Both the position numbers and the translations under genes were made by a program. A model generated the notes under the pieces. The model did not search any database and was not told the origin of the DNA. It saw nothing but the letters and a program-made list of their open reading frames with translations. 64,000 bases of DNA from Nicotiana tabacum (taxonomy: Eukaryota > Streptophyta > Magnoliopsida > Solanales > Solanaceae), in the NCBI RefSeq assembly GCF_000715075.1, contig NC_134084.1, forward strand, positions 1,924,501 through 1,988,500. Reading direction: 5' to 3'. The stretch's first letter is position 1; every line of letters starts with the position of its first letter. Positions 35,885 to 47,338 of the stretch are shown in pieces.

Positions 35885-37079
35885 TGAATCCTCGACGCTC
35901 CTTTGCGTGTTTATTTTCTTTATTTTTGAATTTCCTTGACGAAAATCATGCTTCCGCCACTGTTCTCTGATTGTGCATGTTGAATTTAGACATGTTAATC
36001 TCTTTAAAAAACAAGGAGAACAGAAAGATAAACATCTGGAACAAACCTGAACAATTTTCAAGATTCATCCAACAATTTATAACATATGATGTTTGAAAAA
36101 CTTCACCTAAATCAGATGCTTTAATTATATACAAATCCTTTTTCATTTGAGATTCATTTTTTTTCTGGAATCTGTTGATTTAGTTTCATGTATATAATAC
36201 ACATGGAGACAATATGCACACAAAAAAAGAAAGATAAAAGAAACACTCATGAACATTGAGGAATATATAAATACATACATTTAATTAAAAGAAATGTTTT
36301 TTTGAAGGTAAAAAGATTCAAGAAGGGCAATGAAAATGTTGAATGTATGAAATTAAAAGAGATGGCAAACACACAAGCAGACATATTTTTGAAGGTAAAG
36401 AGATTCAACAAAGAAAAATATATTACCATGCAAAATTCACTTTTTTATTGGTAAGCTTCCATTTTCTGGATTTTTGTCCTTTGTTTTTTTTCTCTCAAAA
36501 TATTAACAAAATTTGGGAGCAAAAAAGATGAGGATGTTTCATCTGAATCAAGAAAAAAAGAGCTTTAAAAGGGTTAAAGAGGAGGAAGAACAAAATGGGG
36601 ATCACAAAACACAAACATTTATTTTATTTTGATATATTGGTGTGATTCTAATTTCACATATTTTTTGTTAATATAAAAGCAAAAAAAAAAAAAAAATGAA
36701 GGTCTTCCTTGATATCAATCATCTAGAAAATTACAATAAATTGTGGTGTTGCTTTTATTTTACTTTTTAATCAAAGTTTTGTCCGGTAATGTATTTGTTT
36801 TTTTTTTCCTTGTTAGTTTCCTTTTATCGAATGATCAATTAGTTTAAGTCAGAAATGTATTTTGTTTATTACTAACAAGTTCAAAATTCCCATATTATTT
36901 ATGTATTTTAATTGATTATGATAGATTATTTATTAATTTTTTATGTTATTAAATTTGATTTGGGAAGTTATTTATTTATGGAATAAGTGAAAGAAAACAG
37001 GGTCCGGAAAATTGTACAAATCAACCTCCATTGAGTGCTGTAAAATTTTACACATTTACCGTATCAAGGATTTTACGGT
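35885..37079. other. AT-rich intergenic DNA, nothing recognised
   Basis: Only short frames and homopolymer runs (a poly(A) run at about 36680). No gene or element was identified. Confidence 0.5.
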
Positions 37080-37624
37080 AGAAATTCAAAAATAGTCAAA
37101 TTTATAACTGGTCCTTCAAAAATAGCCTAGTTTCAAAAGTAATCGAAATTTAGGCATTTTTTATGTAAAGATAAATCTGAGCGAAAACACTGTCAAAACC
37201 CGAAAAATACGCCAGTATATTGTGCTGGAGTTCCAATATAAGTATACTTGAACTCCAGCATATTATATTGGAGTTCTAGGATAAGCATGTTGGAACTCCA
37301 GCATAATATGATGGAGTTCCAGCATAAGTACACTAGAACTCCAGCATAATATACTGGAGTTCCAACAAGTATATCGATCCAGCATAATATACTGGAGTTT
37401 GGAGCACCGGTGCTCCAGTCTCCAATATATTATACTGGAGCCAGCAAAGTATACCGGTCCAGCATAATATGTTAGAGTTCATACATAGGTGCACCGAACT
37501 CCAGTATATTATGCTGGTAAGGTCTCTGTTGCAGCAAAATAGTGGCTATTTTTCATTGACTTGGTAAACGCTGGCTATTTTTGAATGACCAGTCCGAAAA
37601 CTGGCTATATCGTACTATTTTTAC
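37080..37624. repeat. Palindrome-rich dispersed repeat, copy 1
   Basis: It starts AGAAATTCAAAAATAGTC and ends with TGGCTATTTTTGAATGACC and a CTATTTTTAC tail, so the ends are partly inverted (AAATTCAAAAATAG versus CTATTTTTGAAT). The core is a string of short inverted repeats of the form CTCCAGTATATTATGCTGG, at least eight in 370 bp. Two further copies are at 57245 and 62805. It has no coding capacity. Confidence 0.8.
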
Positions 37625-38172
37625 GAATTTTACACCATTATGGTCCGGCCCTTACCCTTGTGGTCCTCGCGCATAGCAGGAGCTTAATGCATCGAGATTT
37701 ATTTTAACATGTAACTACCATTTTGCTATACAAATTTTGCCTTCTTTATTTTATCGCTTGAGCCTGGTCTTGTTCTTCATCCTGCACACTAGCAAAGAAA
37801 TTTTAAGGACGCTCTCTTAGGATAGGATAGCTGTGGAAATCCGAACGCCTATATCAACACGGAGAGCTTATTCACGACATTTATATAAGGAATAGTCTAG
37901 TCCAGTATTTCTTGTCCTTAAAATATCATATATGCACCCTTGTTGATCCGTTCCAATTCCAACTTCAACCGAGCATATGTTTGCTGCGAGAACAGGAAGA
38001 ACGAAAATTGACTTTTATGTTGAAGAATGACCGAGATCATAAAATTCTTTCACACTCGCACATGTGGCTGAATATATAAGGAAGTTCACACACCCTCGAA
38101 AAATCATCATATATCCCTGACTTGCCAGCTTGATCGGCCCTTACAGGAGCCTAACGGAGAAAAGGCCATGCA
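37625..38172. other. Intergenic DNA with a SINE fragment
   Basis: A 60-bp TS-SINE tail fragment (TGGTCCGGCCCTTACCC and GCGCATAGCAGGAGCTTAAT) lies at 37638-37700. The rest shows nothing recognisable. Confidence 0.55.
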
Positions 38173-38177
38173 TTTTC

Positions 38178-39001
38178 TGTTGGGCTTTAAGCTTGGTGTA
38201 GCTTAAAGAGGGTGAATGGGAAATGGAGGGAAAATAAAATACTTGAGTTTCCCTCCTTGGCAAAGGGACATTGCCCCATATTAGAGGAAGAAAAGACTTT
38301 TGAAGGGTATGTATACAATTGCTCTTCTACTAGCTCTTAAAGAGTTAAGAAGAAGGCAAGTCTCGCGCGATCGTTGTCGCTCGACTTCGGATTGATTGAT
38401 TAATACTTTTGGATAAAATTCCTTTCAATTATTTAATTAATTAATTTAATTAACGAAAATTCAATCCGAAATAACTCATGACCTGCGATCTGTTCCGGTC
38501 CGGTCCGTTTTCTTTCCCGGATTATTTAAATCCGTTTTCTAATTTTCCCGCAATATCCCCACCTGTTCCAACAACTATGGTTGTTCTGAAAGGTTGCAAA
38601 CCTAAAAACCTTTTCAGAAACAGTGCCAAATGGGCTATAAATATGCCTTGAATCGCAGAATTTTTACTTACTAAATTTTCTGATTATCTTCTTCTTCTTC
38701 TGCACAAAATTTTCTTGTGTGTTTTACGATCATTGAGTGGTTCACCGTTCACCAGAGTTTTTGGTACCAATACGCTGGTGAGTTAAATCGTTCTATTGTG
38801 GGAGGATATATTCCAGAACCTCAGGTACTTGAGGGTAATAATTTCCTTAAGGACACACTGTATATTTAGTGGACTCGATTTATTCATATATTATTTTCCA
38901 TAATTTATTTTGTCGTTCTGGTTCTACTAAGTTTCTGTTTCTATTTTTCCAGAAAGTTTAATTGTTTAATTGTTTATTACAGCAATACAGTTTTGATAAC
39001 A
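38178..39001 (+). mobile_element. Solo LTR of a Ty1/copia element with 5-bp TSD
   Basis: TTTTC stands at 38173-38177 and 39002-39006. The 824-bp insert starts TGTTGGGCTT and ends TGATAACA. It has a TATA-like GGCTATAAATATGCC near 38632 and shares CTAGCTCTTAAAGAGTT and TCGACTTCGGATTGATTGAT with the copia LTRs at 46268 and 55936, so it belongs to a related lineage. No internal sequence remains. Confidence 0.9.
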
Positions 39002-39144
39002 TTTTCAAATTATTAATATATGCTTAACATTAACGGTTACTTGTAGTCGGTATTTAAAAATTCTTTACTCAGCACGCTAGCACTTGGCACTTTAGCATAA
39101 TAAGCCTCTATGTCTTTTAAAATCACACACCGGTCAGTGGTGCA

Positions 39145-39295
39145 CGATTCAAAACTTGGTTAATAATGAGCACGCCCTTCTACCCTTCTCCACTTAAATA
39201 CAAGGCTTTTGTATGCGGTAGGGCTCGAATCTGTGATGTGAGCCTAACCCACACATTACGTGTTGCGCTCTCACCCACTGGACTAAAGCCTTAGG
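39145..39295 (-). mobile_element. Old SINE-like remnant
   Basis: Read on the minus strand it has CAGTGGGTGAGAGCGCAACA and CACAGATTCGAGCCCTACCG, that is, A- and B-box-like segments at tRNA spacing. Ends are not defined. Confidence 0.45.
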
Positions 39296-39517
39296 AGCTA
39301 TAAATTAAATTAATTAATGTGACTTGTAAAAAGAATTTTTTAAAATAAGACTCTTTACAATGCACTTGTTCAATTGATCCATTCGTTTTATCAGTTCTTT
39401 TTTCTTTCTAAACTTCTTTTGTTTTACCGGTTCAAATCTGTGCTGTTTTTTTTAGTACCACGAACAAATCCATGAATAGATAATGTTGCAGCAATGACGC
39501 CTTAAAATGGACTCGTC

Positions 39518-39725
39518 CACGTATCCATAGGTGTGGCCTTGTGATTAATGAAGCGAGTGAATATCCTGGTAGATCAAGGTTCAAATCTCATTAGGGACAA
39601 AAAAGCTAGGTGATTGCTTTCGAAAGTGCCTAAACTTTGACGAGAAGAGTTACTATCTGTATTCGTGGAAGGTAGCATATACTTATGAAATAGTCGAGAT
39701 GCATACAAGTTGACGGAAACACAAC
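39518..39725 (+). mobile_element. Solanaceae SINE (SolS-like) remnant
   Basis: It has GGTGTGGCCTTGTGATTAAT, an A-box-like head, GATCAAGGTTCAAATCTCAT, a B-box, and a tail (GGTAGCATATACTTATGAAA, ATGCATACAAGTTGACGGA) resembling a common Solanaceae SINE family. Family assignment is from memory. Confidence 0.6.
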
Positions 39726-40428
39726 CTATTAATAAATTATTTTTTTAAAAAGGACAAATGCACTTAGAGTCCAGATTTTAGGAGAAGGCTTATGGTCACA
39801 TGGTGTAGAGGAGCTCAGTGAACATGCAATGAAATTGCAGATAACATAATGTAGTAGTTTTTTTTTTTTTTTTCTGTATGTGAAATGATCATTTGTACAC
39901 TCAGGTATATACGACATGAGCAGACTGCTCAACCAATACTCCCATCTAAATTTTGATCTTAAGGGTCCAAGTAAAATATATAATTGTTTTTAACATACAT
40001 ACACTTATATATCCAGAATTTTTGCCAAGTTAACAGGGTCCGCTGATCCCTCTATTCCAAACATAGGTCCGCGACTACTGTAAAAACTTGGTCTATAGGA
40101 AACAGTTGTGTTGATGATGAGGTCTTGTAGTACTTGTACTTGTCATGATTCCCTTCTCCTTATCTACTGATACATGGAAAAGTTCTACATTGTCTGTGAA
40201 TGAAAATTTTCATTACTTGGGCATTTCCTGTCTCAATGAAGAAATAAAGTGATCCGTCTATATCGAAGTCTCTCAGTTGAAAAAATTATGGGAAAATTCC
40301 TGGAAGAACCAAACAGTATGGTTTTGCCTACTCAAAACAGTATGGAGCCAGAATTGCCAACTTTCGAGTGCAAATACAAATCGGAGATTTTGTTCCTGAA
40401 ATTTAGCAACTTTTAACTGGTGACGAGT
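39726..40428. other. Intergenic DNA, nothing recognised
   Basis: A poly(T) run lies near 39858. No gene or element was identified. Confidence 0.5.
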
Positions 40429-40436
40429 ATTACAAG

Positions 40437-40625
40437 CAAGGGCGAAGCCATATGTGGCCAAGGGTGGTTAACTGAACACCCTTCGCCGAAAAATTATATT
40501 GTATATAGGGCAAAATATTACTTGTTAATGATTAAAAAACTAGACTTGAACACCCTTGTATAGCCCATTGGCAAAGGTTATTCAAAATTTTAACACCCTT
40601 ATTGAATTTCCTGGCTTCGGTCCTG
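40437..40625. mobile_element. hAT MITE of 189 bp with 8-bp TSD
   Basis: ATTACAAG flanks it at 40429-40436 and 40626-40633. The ends CAAGGGCGAAGCCA and TGGCTTCGGTCCTG are imperfect inverted repeats. It lies about 350 bp downstream of the kinase-like gene's stop codon. Confidence 0.9.
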
Positions 40626-40980
40626 ATTACAAGAACCGTGAAATTCTGGCATCCTCTTGTGGTCAGGAAATGAAAGTAGATAATGTGACATTTATCGTCT
40701 TAGAAGCAAAGAGTTCAATAGTCGCGTAGAAGAATCACACTCCGTTCATCCTTTGCTTCAATATGTTTAAATACGAAATTGTTTAACTAACGAGTAAGGT
40801 GGAAAACTGTATATATAGTAATAGCGCATATTTCTCTTGTTACAAAGGCCCCCACGAAAAGCGGGGGAGGTTTTGTAGCTCTAACCTGTGACTAAAGAAA
40901 TCTTAGCCTTGAGTGAGTACATTGTATGAATCTATTCAGTGCAAATACTGTTGTATATGCATTAAGTGACAGATGAAGAG

Positions 40981-43900
40981 CTACGCGATCTCTGAATGAG
41001 ACGGATGAGCTTTCCGTTGTATATGTGGACTCATACCTGAAGGTTGACACTCTCGATTTACTCTTGCACATCGAGAACATGGATTTAATGGCGATGAACT
41101 TGGAGATTGATATGCATATCCCTTTGAGGCGATCGCTGGTGATGATCTTGAAGATGCCTTTGGTGTTCGTGTTGGTGAAGACATCGGTGACGAATGTATT
41201 CTTTTAGCTCTAGCTGGTGAAGATCTTGGTGAGTCCTCATTCAGTTTCTCTGCACAAACCATTCAAAATCAAACTCATGTTTGGAAATCCTCAAACAGTA
41301 ACTAATCGACTTAGGAAAAAACATCTACTCCTTCCGTCCCAATTTATGTGGTGGTGTTTGATTGGGCACGGAGTTTAAGAAAGAAAGAAAGACTTTTGAA
41401 ATTTATGGTCTTAAACAAACTAGACATTAATAGTGACATTCTTTTGGGGACTGACTGAAAAGGAAAGATTGCCACATAAATTGGGACGGAGGGAGCATTT
41501 TTTTGGGGGGAGGGGGTTTGTGGGGTGGGGGTGGGGGTAGTAGAACAGCTTACCTGTTAGAGAGCTAGTCTTTGTATCCAGCAGTTTGTTGCGCAACGGA
41601 TCTTTCTTCGATGTTATCTTTTGATTGCTGGTCTTGGATGCAGTTGTCTCAGTATTCTCGGATGACATTGAAATTTGATTAGTTTCTGGAACTTTCTTCT
41701 CTATAATCTTCGATAACTTTTCGTTTGTTCTCCTAGTCCTTACACTTTTGCTTTGCGCGTGCTCCCCATGAAGTGACTTGTCATTGACAGTTGACGACTT
41801 AATCCTTTCTGGAGTCTTGGAATGTAGTAATTTCCTATCATCAGATGAATGTTTCTTCTCAGGAGCCTCGGAACTGATTAGTTTCTGATCGTCTGATGCA
41901 TGTTTCTTTTCTTTACTCTTAGGACTAGTTAGTTTCTGATCGTCTGATGCATGTTTCTTTTCTTGATTCTCAGGACTAGTTAGTTTCTGATCATCAGATG
42001 AAATTTTCTTATCTGAAGTCCGAGGAGATACTAAATTTTGCTCAGCTGATATTATCTTCTCTGAAGTCCGAGGAGATACTAAATTTTGTTCAGCTGCAAC
42101 ATTTGCTGTAGGTTTTTCGTCGCCTGCTTTTGGAGACATTACCTTCTCCTGATTGTCCGAAAATCTCAGTCTTTGGTTCTTGCTCATTGATGAGATGATC
42201 TTTTTCTCCAGTGTGTCGATACGTGGTGACCTATCAACTACTGGTGTTGATAGTACTTTCCTATCTGGACTATCAGCAAAGAAAAACTTTTCGTCTGCTG
42301 CTACAGACGAGAATCTCCTGTCCGGACTCTCAGAGCCAACTGATGCTTGATCGAATAAGAAAAGCTTTCTATGTGGTATTTCAGAGATAGCTGATCTCTG
42401 ATCAAACAATCTTGAATCTTTCCTGTCAATTATCTCTGAGCAAACTGACCTTCCATCGCTCGGTGCAAGAAAGAGATCATCCATCGCAGCCAAATGCCCG
42501 TCATCACTCAGCATCGATGCTCGCCTATGGACTGAAAATCCATCATTTGATGAATCCCAGTTTTTTCCAGAAATTTTCTCTTTTTCAATCAGCCGGTAAG
42601 CAAACATCTGGAAAGGAATCTGTGATACAGGTGTCAAACACATGCTTTCGTATTCAGGAAACTTCTTCGAGTAGCCACCCTCGATATCACAATAGTCTAC
42701 AAGTGGAGGAGCAGTTTCAGGCTGGCCATGTTCCGGATTTATGACAAGAACTTTCTTGATATAATGCAAGATCCTGCACAGAGAAGAGAAACGTGGGCGA
42801 AGATTTGGGTTCGTATGCCAGCATCGTCTGGTTAAGTTCACAAGGTATTTAGGTGAAGGATACGGAAAGAGTGGCCTTTCCCCTGCTCTGATATTTCGGA
42901 CCACTTTCTCGCCTTGCAAATGTCCTTCATCGAATGGAACTTTGCCCGTTAAAATTTGAAAGCAAATCATTCCGAAGCTATAGACATCAGCTTTCTCCGT
43001 ATACTTGTATGTGCATTTGGTTCCCGGCTTTTCATGTTCAGCTAGAACTTCCGGGGCATACCATATGATAGAGTCAGCCGCGTTGTGGTTGACAGTTTTG
43101 TAAGTAATTTTAATCGAAGTTAAACCAAAGCCTTTGAGTTTCGCATGAAAATAGCTCTCTGCTGAGGAATTCCTCGCTTTAAGAAGGACATGAGACGGGT
43201 TTAATTCTCCGTGATAGATCTTTCTCGCGTGCAAATACTCCATCCCTCGTGCAATCTGAAGCATAATATCAACTGCAGCAGACGTAGAAAAAGGCGGTCT
43301 TTTCCTCTGACCAGAATGCTCCTTTATATACGTCGCTAGAGTATCATTCATTAGCTCCATAACAAGGTACCCTTCTTTCCTTTCTTCATCATAAAAACCA
43401 CAATGATATTGCAATATGTTTGGATGTGAAAGCGAAAACACTAAAGAAATCTCAGCATGCAACGGTTCAACATCTCCAAAAAAGTTCCTCAGAGCAAAAT
43501 TTTCGCCTAACCATTGTATCTCCTTAACATGTCCGCCCCACGACCCTAAACGTCTCTTCACATGATAATCGTTCGATCCAACTAAGATTGAACTAGGTAA
43601 CAATATCTTGTTACTTTGTTCAACACCATCTAATTTCCTTAGCAAGAATTCTGCGATCCTTTGCTCGTGCTTCAACAAAGTATCTGGTGCAACTGCATTT
43701 TTCTTTTGCCTTATGTTTTCAACAAGCAACCATCTATCTTCTTTCCAAGAACTCTCCAACCGGCTACATATTTCTCGCGTAACTAAATACTGTTTCCCAA
43801 ACATCCACTGAAAAAACCTCGGATCGATCAATTCCCTATCATATTTCTTCATAACTGCAGATCTCCTCTTCTGCATTTCCTCCTCGTCGAATCCTGAGAT

Positions 43901-44287
43901 TTCTGCAGCCGTCTCAATCGCCTCAATGACAACAGGAAAACAACAAAGCAAGTTATGAATATGAAACTCAACACAATCTTTGTTCATATGAAGACTTATC
44001 GCTTTTCCCCACCAATCTTTCACATCCAAACAATATTTTATATACGATTCGCCTTCCTTAAAAATCCTATGAAGCTCTTTCATTGGTTGCTCAAGAGCTT
44101 TCCATTTTGTATTCCTCTCATTTAACCTTAAATTATGTTTGATTTCCTCAGAAATTGTATCAAAAGCTTGAATATACATATCTAATAGGAAACAACATTG
44201 CTTTTGATTGATTTGAATATCATGTTTCAACACCATTAGAGCCTTTAAACTCCCAACTACCTCACCAATCTGCCTGAATTGATCCAT
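40981..44287 (-). CDS. DUF1221-type kinase-like protein (predicted pseudokinase)
   Basis: Two exons: 41554-44287 and 40981-41249 (donor GTAAGC, acceptor TGTGCAG, phases agree), 1000 residues; the start is the ATG at 44285-44287. Residues 1-200 match the DUF1221 N-terminal domain found with kinase domains in plants. The kinase fold spans about 240-515 (APE at 411-413, KADVYSFGMICFQILTG at 432-448). Three hallmark residues are changed: the ATP-binding Lys is Arg (ALR, 265-267), HRD reads HGE (359-361) and DFG reads GFG (386-388), and the glycine loop is degenerate. Catalysis is therefore unlikely and a scaffold or sensor role is plausible. The C-terminal 480 residues are Ser/Lys-rich with repeated DDQKLTSP..EKKHAS units; exon 2 adds an SP-rich tail with CSRCARVNREC. 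The single intron carries a Stowaway MITE. Confidence 0.93.
41328..41495. mobile_element. Stowaway-like MITE in the kinase intron
   Basis: The ends CTCCTTCCGTCCCAATTTAT and ATAAATTGGGACGGAGGGAG form near-perfect terminal inverted repeats and match the Stowaway consensus end CTCCCTCCGT. The flank is TA on the left and CA on the right, consistent with a mutated TA target. It occupies more than half of the 304-bp intron. Confidence 0.88.
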
Positions 44288-44439
44288 TTATCTTTATGAG
44301 TTACAAAAACTTCAACAAAATAAGGACCTACAATAGAAAAAACAACACAAATTTTAAAAGAAAGAATATGAAAATATGCAATAGAAATCTTAAGTTGCAC
44401 AGCATGAAAGAATTGAACATCCAAGATAGAAAGGGCAAC

Positions 44440-44600
44440 CCGGTGCACAAAGCATCCCGTATTCGCGCAGGATCTGGGCAAGGGTCGCATCTCAAGGGGT
44501 ATAATGTGGATAGTCTACTCTAATGCAAGTATTAGTGGCTGCTTCAACAGTTCGAACGCATGACCTATAGATCACAAGGAGAAAAAATATTGTGTTTCTC
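44440..44600 (-). mobile_element. TS-related SINE remnant upstream of the kinase-like gene
   Basis: On the minus strand: TATAGGTCATGCGTTCGAAC, then AGCCACTAATACTTGC and a tail ending GCACCGGGTTGCCC. It lies about 150-310 bp upstream of the start codon, in the promoter or 5' UTR region, in the same orientation as the gene. Confidence 0.7.
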
Positions 44601-44724
44601 CCCATAATTGTTACTTAGTCCGATCAATATTATTTGTCTTTTAAAGTTCTTGCATACACTTAACAGAAAACATTTAATAGCCTTAATCATAAGAATATTT
44701 ATCTAAATTACGTTATATCTCTCC

Positions 44725-44736
44725 TTAAACAACAAC

Positions 44737-44785
<49 letters not shown>

Positions 44786-44935
44786 ATCTAGTGAATTCCC
44801 ACGAGCGAGGTCTGGGGAGGGTGAGATGTATGCAACCTTACCCTATCCTAAGAGGGCAGAGAGGTTGTTTCTGATTGATCCTCAGCTAAGGAAAGATGAA
44901 AAGAAGCAGTGGCAACAAGTAGTAACAACAACAAG
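44725..44935. repeat. (CAA)n tract with dispersed Solanaceae repeat
   Basis: About 16 CAA units are followed by GCGAGGTCTGGGGAGGGTGA and ACCTTACCCTATCCTAAGAG, a very common interspersed sequence in Solanaceae, probably the tail of a LINE or SINE read backwards. The exact family is uncertain. Confidence 0.6.
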
Positions 44936-46058
44936 ATTATATCTCTCCTTAAACGTTTTACTTAATTAATGCTCCACTAATTGGAACAGTAACGATAGAT
45001 TTCTAAAATGTCAAATATTTTTATCAAAATATAAATTCCACAAAGCCATTAAAATTTGGGACCGGAGGTAGCATCTATTTATCAAACATGATATCAAATT
45101 ATCAATCTAATTGAACATTAAAGCATATAAAATAGGGCTAAAGAGAGCCAAAAAAGAATGTCTTTGTATAATCTTTGCATAATCTCGAATATTATCAGTT
45201 ACGATACATAGACCAAATAATACCATGCAAAGAAAAATGGAAGAAACTTGCATCATATGAAGCTCCATGATATCAATCTATATATATAGATCATGAAATG
45301 AACACATACCTAACAATATTGCAATTTTTGAGCTTTTACAAAATGGGGTTTCCACCTTTGTTTTCAACAAGAGAAATGCTGAATTTCTATTAGATTTTTT
45401 AGGATAAAAACCCAATAAAAATTCAGCAAAAATCCTTTTTTGATCAGATCAAGATACCACCTTCAGCCAAATTGACTTGCTGAAATTAACGTTGAAATAC
45501 AAAATAAATAAATTTATCATCAAAATGTAACGTATCCAAAAGTTGGAAAAATCAAGATAAGGCTAGAAAAAAAACCAACCCCATCATGTTGTAAAATGAT
45601 GATGTATTTTTAGGCAATTAATTCATAAACTGATCAAACTTTGGAAAACGTGAAGATCAAAGTTGAAAGTTATGAGGTTGGTAATAGAAGTGACCAAAAA
45701 AAAAAGGAATTTTTTGGAAATAATAATTTAATTTAATTTTTTAAAGGATTTTGCATTTCTTTTTCAATCGTTTTTTGACCAACCTGAAGAAGATTTTTTT
45801 TTTTTTTTGGAATGGATGTTTCTTTTTGAATTATGTGTTAGTCATTGGCCATTGAAGACTTCCGTTTCTTTTGGGGTTGAATTAAATATCTTCCCGCAAT
45901 TTTTGGAAAAAGTCTTCTAGTATAACTATTCTTAATAATTTCTTTTTTCAAATAGAACAAAATAAATAGGATTTTAGATAACTTATATACACGAATAGTA
46001 CTATTTGTTCCAAAAAAAGAAACAAAATCAAACGTGAAATTTAGTAGTAGTGTATGTC
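44936..46058. other. AT-rich intergenic DNA
   Basis: Poly(T) and poly(A) runs; no supported gene. It may include distal promoter sequence of the kinase-like gene. Confidence 0.5.
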
Positions 46059-46097
46059 GAGGCGGAGCCACAATTTTAACTTTAGAGATTTTAAAAC

Positions 46098-46265
46098 GAC
46101 AAAAACAAGTGCTAATAACTCGGTTCTAAATTTGATATTTGTACATTTTCAAATACACTATTTGAGCAAAAGCTGCTAGGATACAAAAACAAGTGCTAAT
46201 AACTCGGTTCTAAATTTGATATTTGTACATTTTCAAATACACTATTTGAGCAAAAGCTGTTGGGA
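46098..46265. repeat. 84-bp tandem duplication inside a dispersed repeat
   Basis: AAAACAAGTGCTAATAACTC starts near 46098 and again near 46183; the two copies are almost identical to the end of GAGCAAAAGCTG. They belong to a dispersed repeat (starting near GGCGGAGCCACA at 46065) that continues, after the copia insertion, at 56745. Confidence 0.85.
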
Positions 46266-46267
46266 TC

Positions 46268-47046
46268 TGTTGGGTTTTGCTAATAAAAAACAAAAGATGT
46301 GTGAATGAAAAATGGTGGGAAAAAAAAAATGGAAGGAAATGAAATTTTGAATTAGTTCATTTTACAAGAACTTTGTCCCTCGTTGGATAAGAAGAGGAAA
46401 ATTCGTGTGCTTATATATGGAAGCACTTCTTCTAGCTCTTAAAGAGTTGAGAAGAGAGCAAGCCTCGTGCCATCGCCATCGTCGCTCGGCTCGACTTCGG
46501 ATTGATTGATAATTTTTTGGACCAAATTTATTTGTCTTTTCCATCATTTAATATTTTTTGCGGAGAAGTATGAATTTGGTCATTCGCAAAATTATTTTCC
46601 AACGGTTGAGTTCGCGACCGAACATTCCATTTAATAGAAATTTAAATAATTTATGCGGAATAGACACCTTATCAACGAACAGGCACCTTTGCACTGTTGG
46701 GAGTCAGCTTCGTTGGTTATAGATAGAGAGGCTTAACCTCATTTTCCACCACCGAAATCTGAAAATCCATTGCTCTATCTTCTGCATTCTGTATTGTTTT
46801 CAAAGCAAAAACGCAAGCATTTTGTGTGATTTGCTCCGCCATTTGAGTTCGCCGAAGTTATGTGATTTGAAGTGCCGCTATCACAGAATAGTTATTTTGT
46901 TCTATCCTGGGAGGAACTAATCCAAAACCTTAGGCAACTGTGAGGGGATTAAATTCCTTAAGGACACACAAGAACTTGTGGGCTCAAAAATTTTCTGTTT
47001 TGTTTTCTTGATCTGATGTTCTGGTTTTGAATACAGATTACTAACA
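46268..47046 (+). repeat. 5' LTR of the copia element
   Basis: It begins TGTTGGGTTTTG and ends AGATTACTAACA. It contains CTAGCTCTTAAAGAGTT and a TATATATGGAAGC box near 46414. A normal initiator-tRNA primer binding site is not recognisable after it. Confidence 0.9.
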
Positions 47047-47338
47047 AGCTTAAGGAATTTAAATATTTATTTCTGTATTCATATTACTTTCTGGTACGGG
47101 AGATTGAAATCGTAGTGATTTTCTACTCCCGTTTTGGAGATTAAAATCTTCGAATTTTCTACTCCAATTTGGGATTAAAGTCTTTGTGACTTTCTACTCA
47201 ATCCGAGATTAAAATTCTTGTGATTTTCTACTCAGTTGTTTTTATTCGGTTTAAAGATATAAATACTTCACCGAGATACTAATTCTGTTTGTGTCAATTT
47301 CTATTACAGAAAAATAACAACAAGTACAGAACAACAAA

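Noticed and set aside
45838..46071. 77-codon minus-strand frame
   Set aside because: AT-rich, Phe/Lys/Ile-biased chance frame with no domain or splice context.
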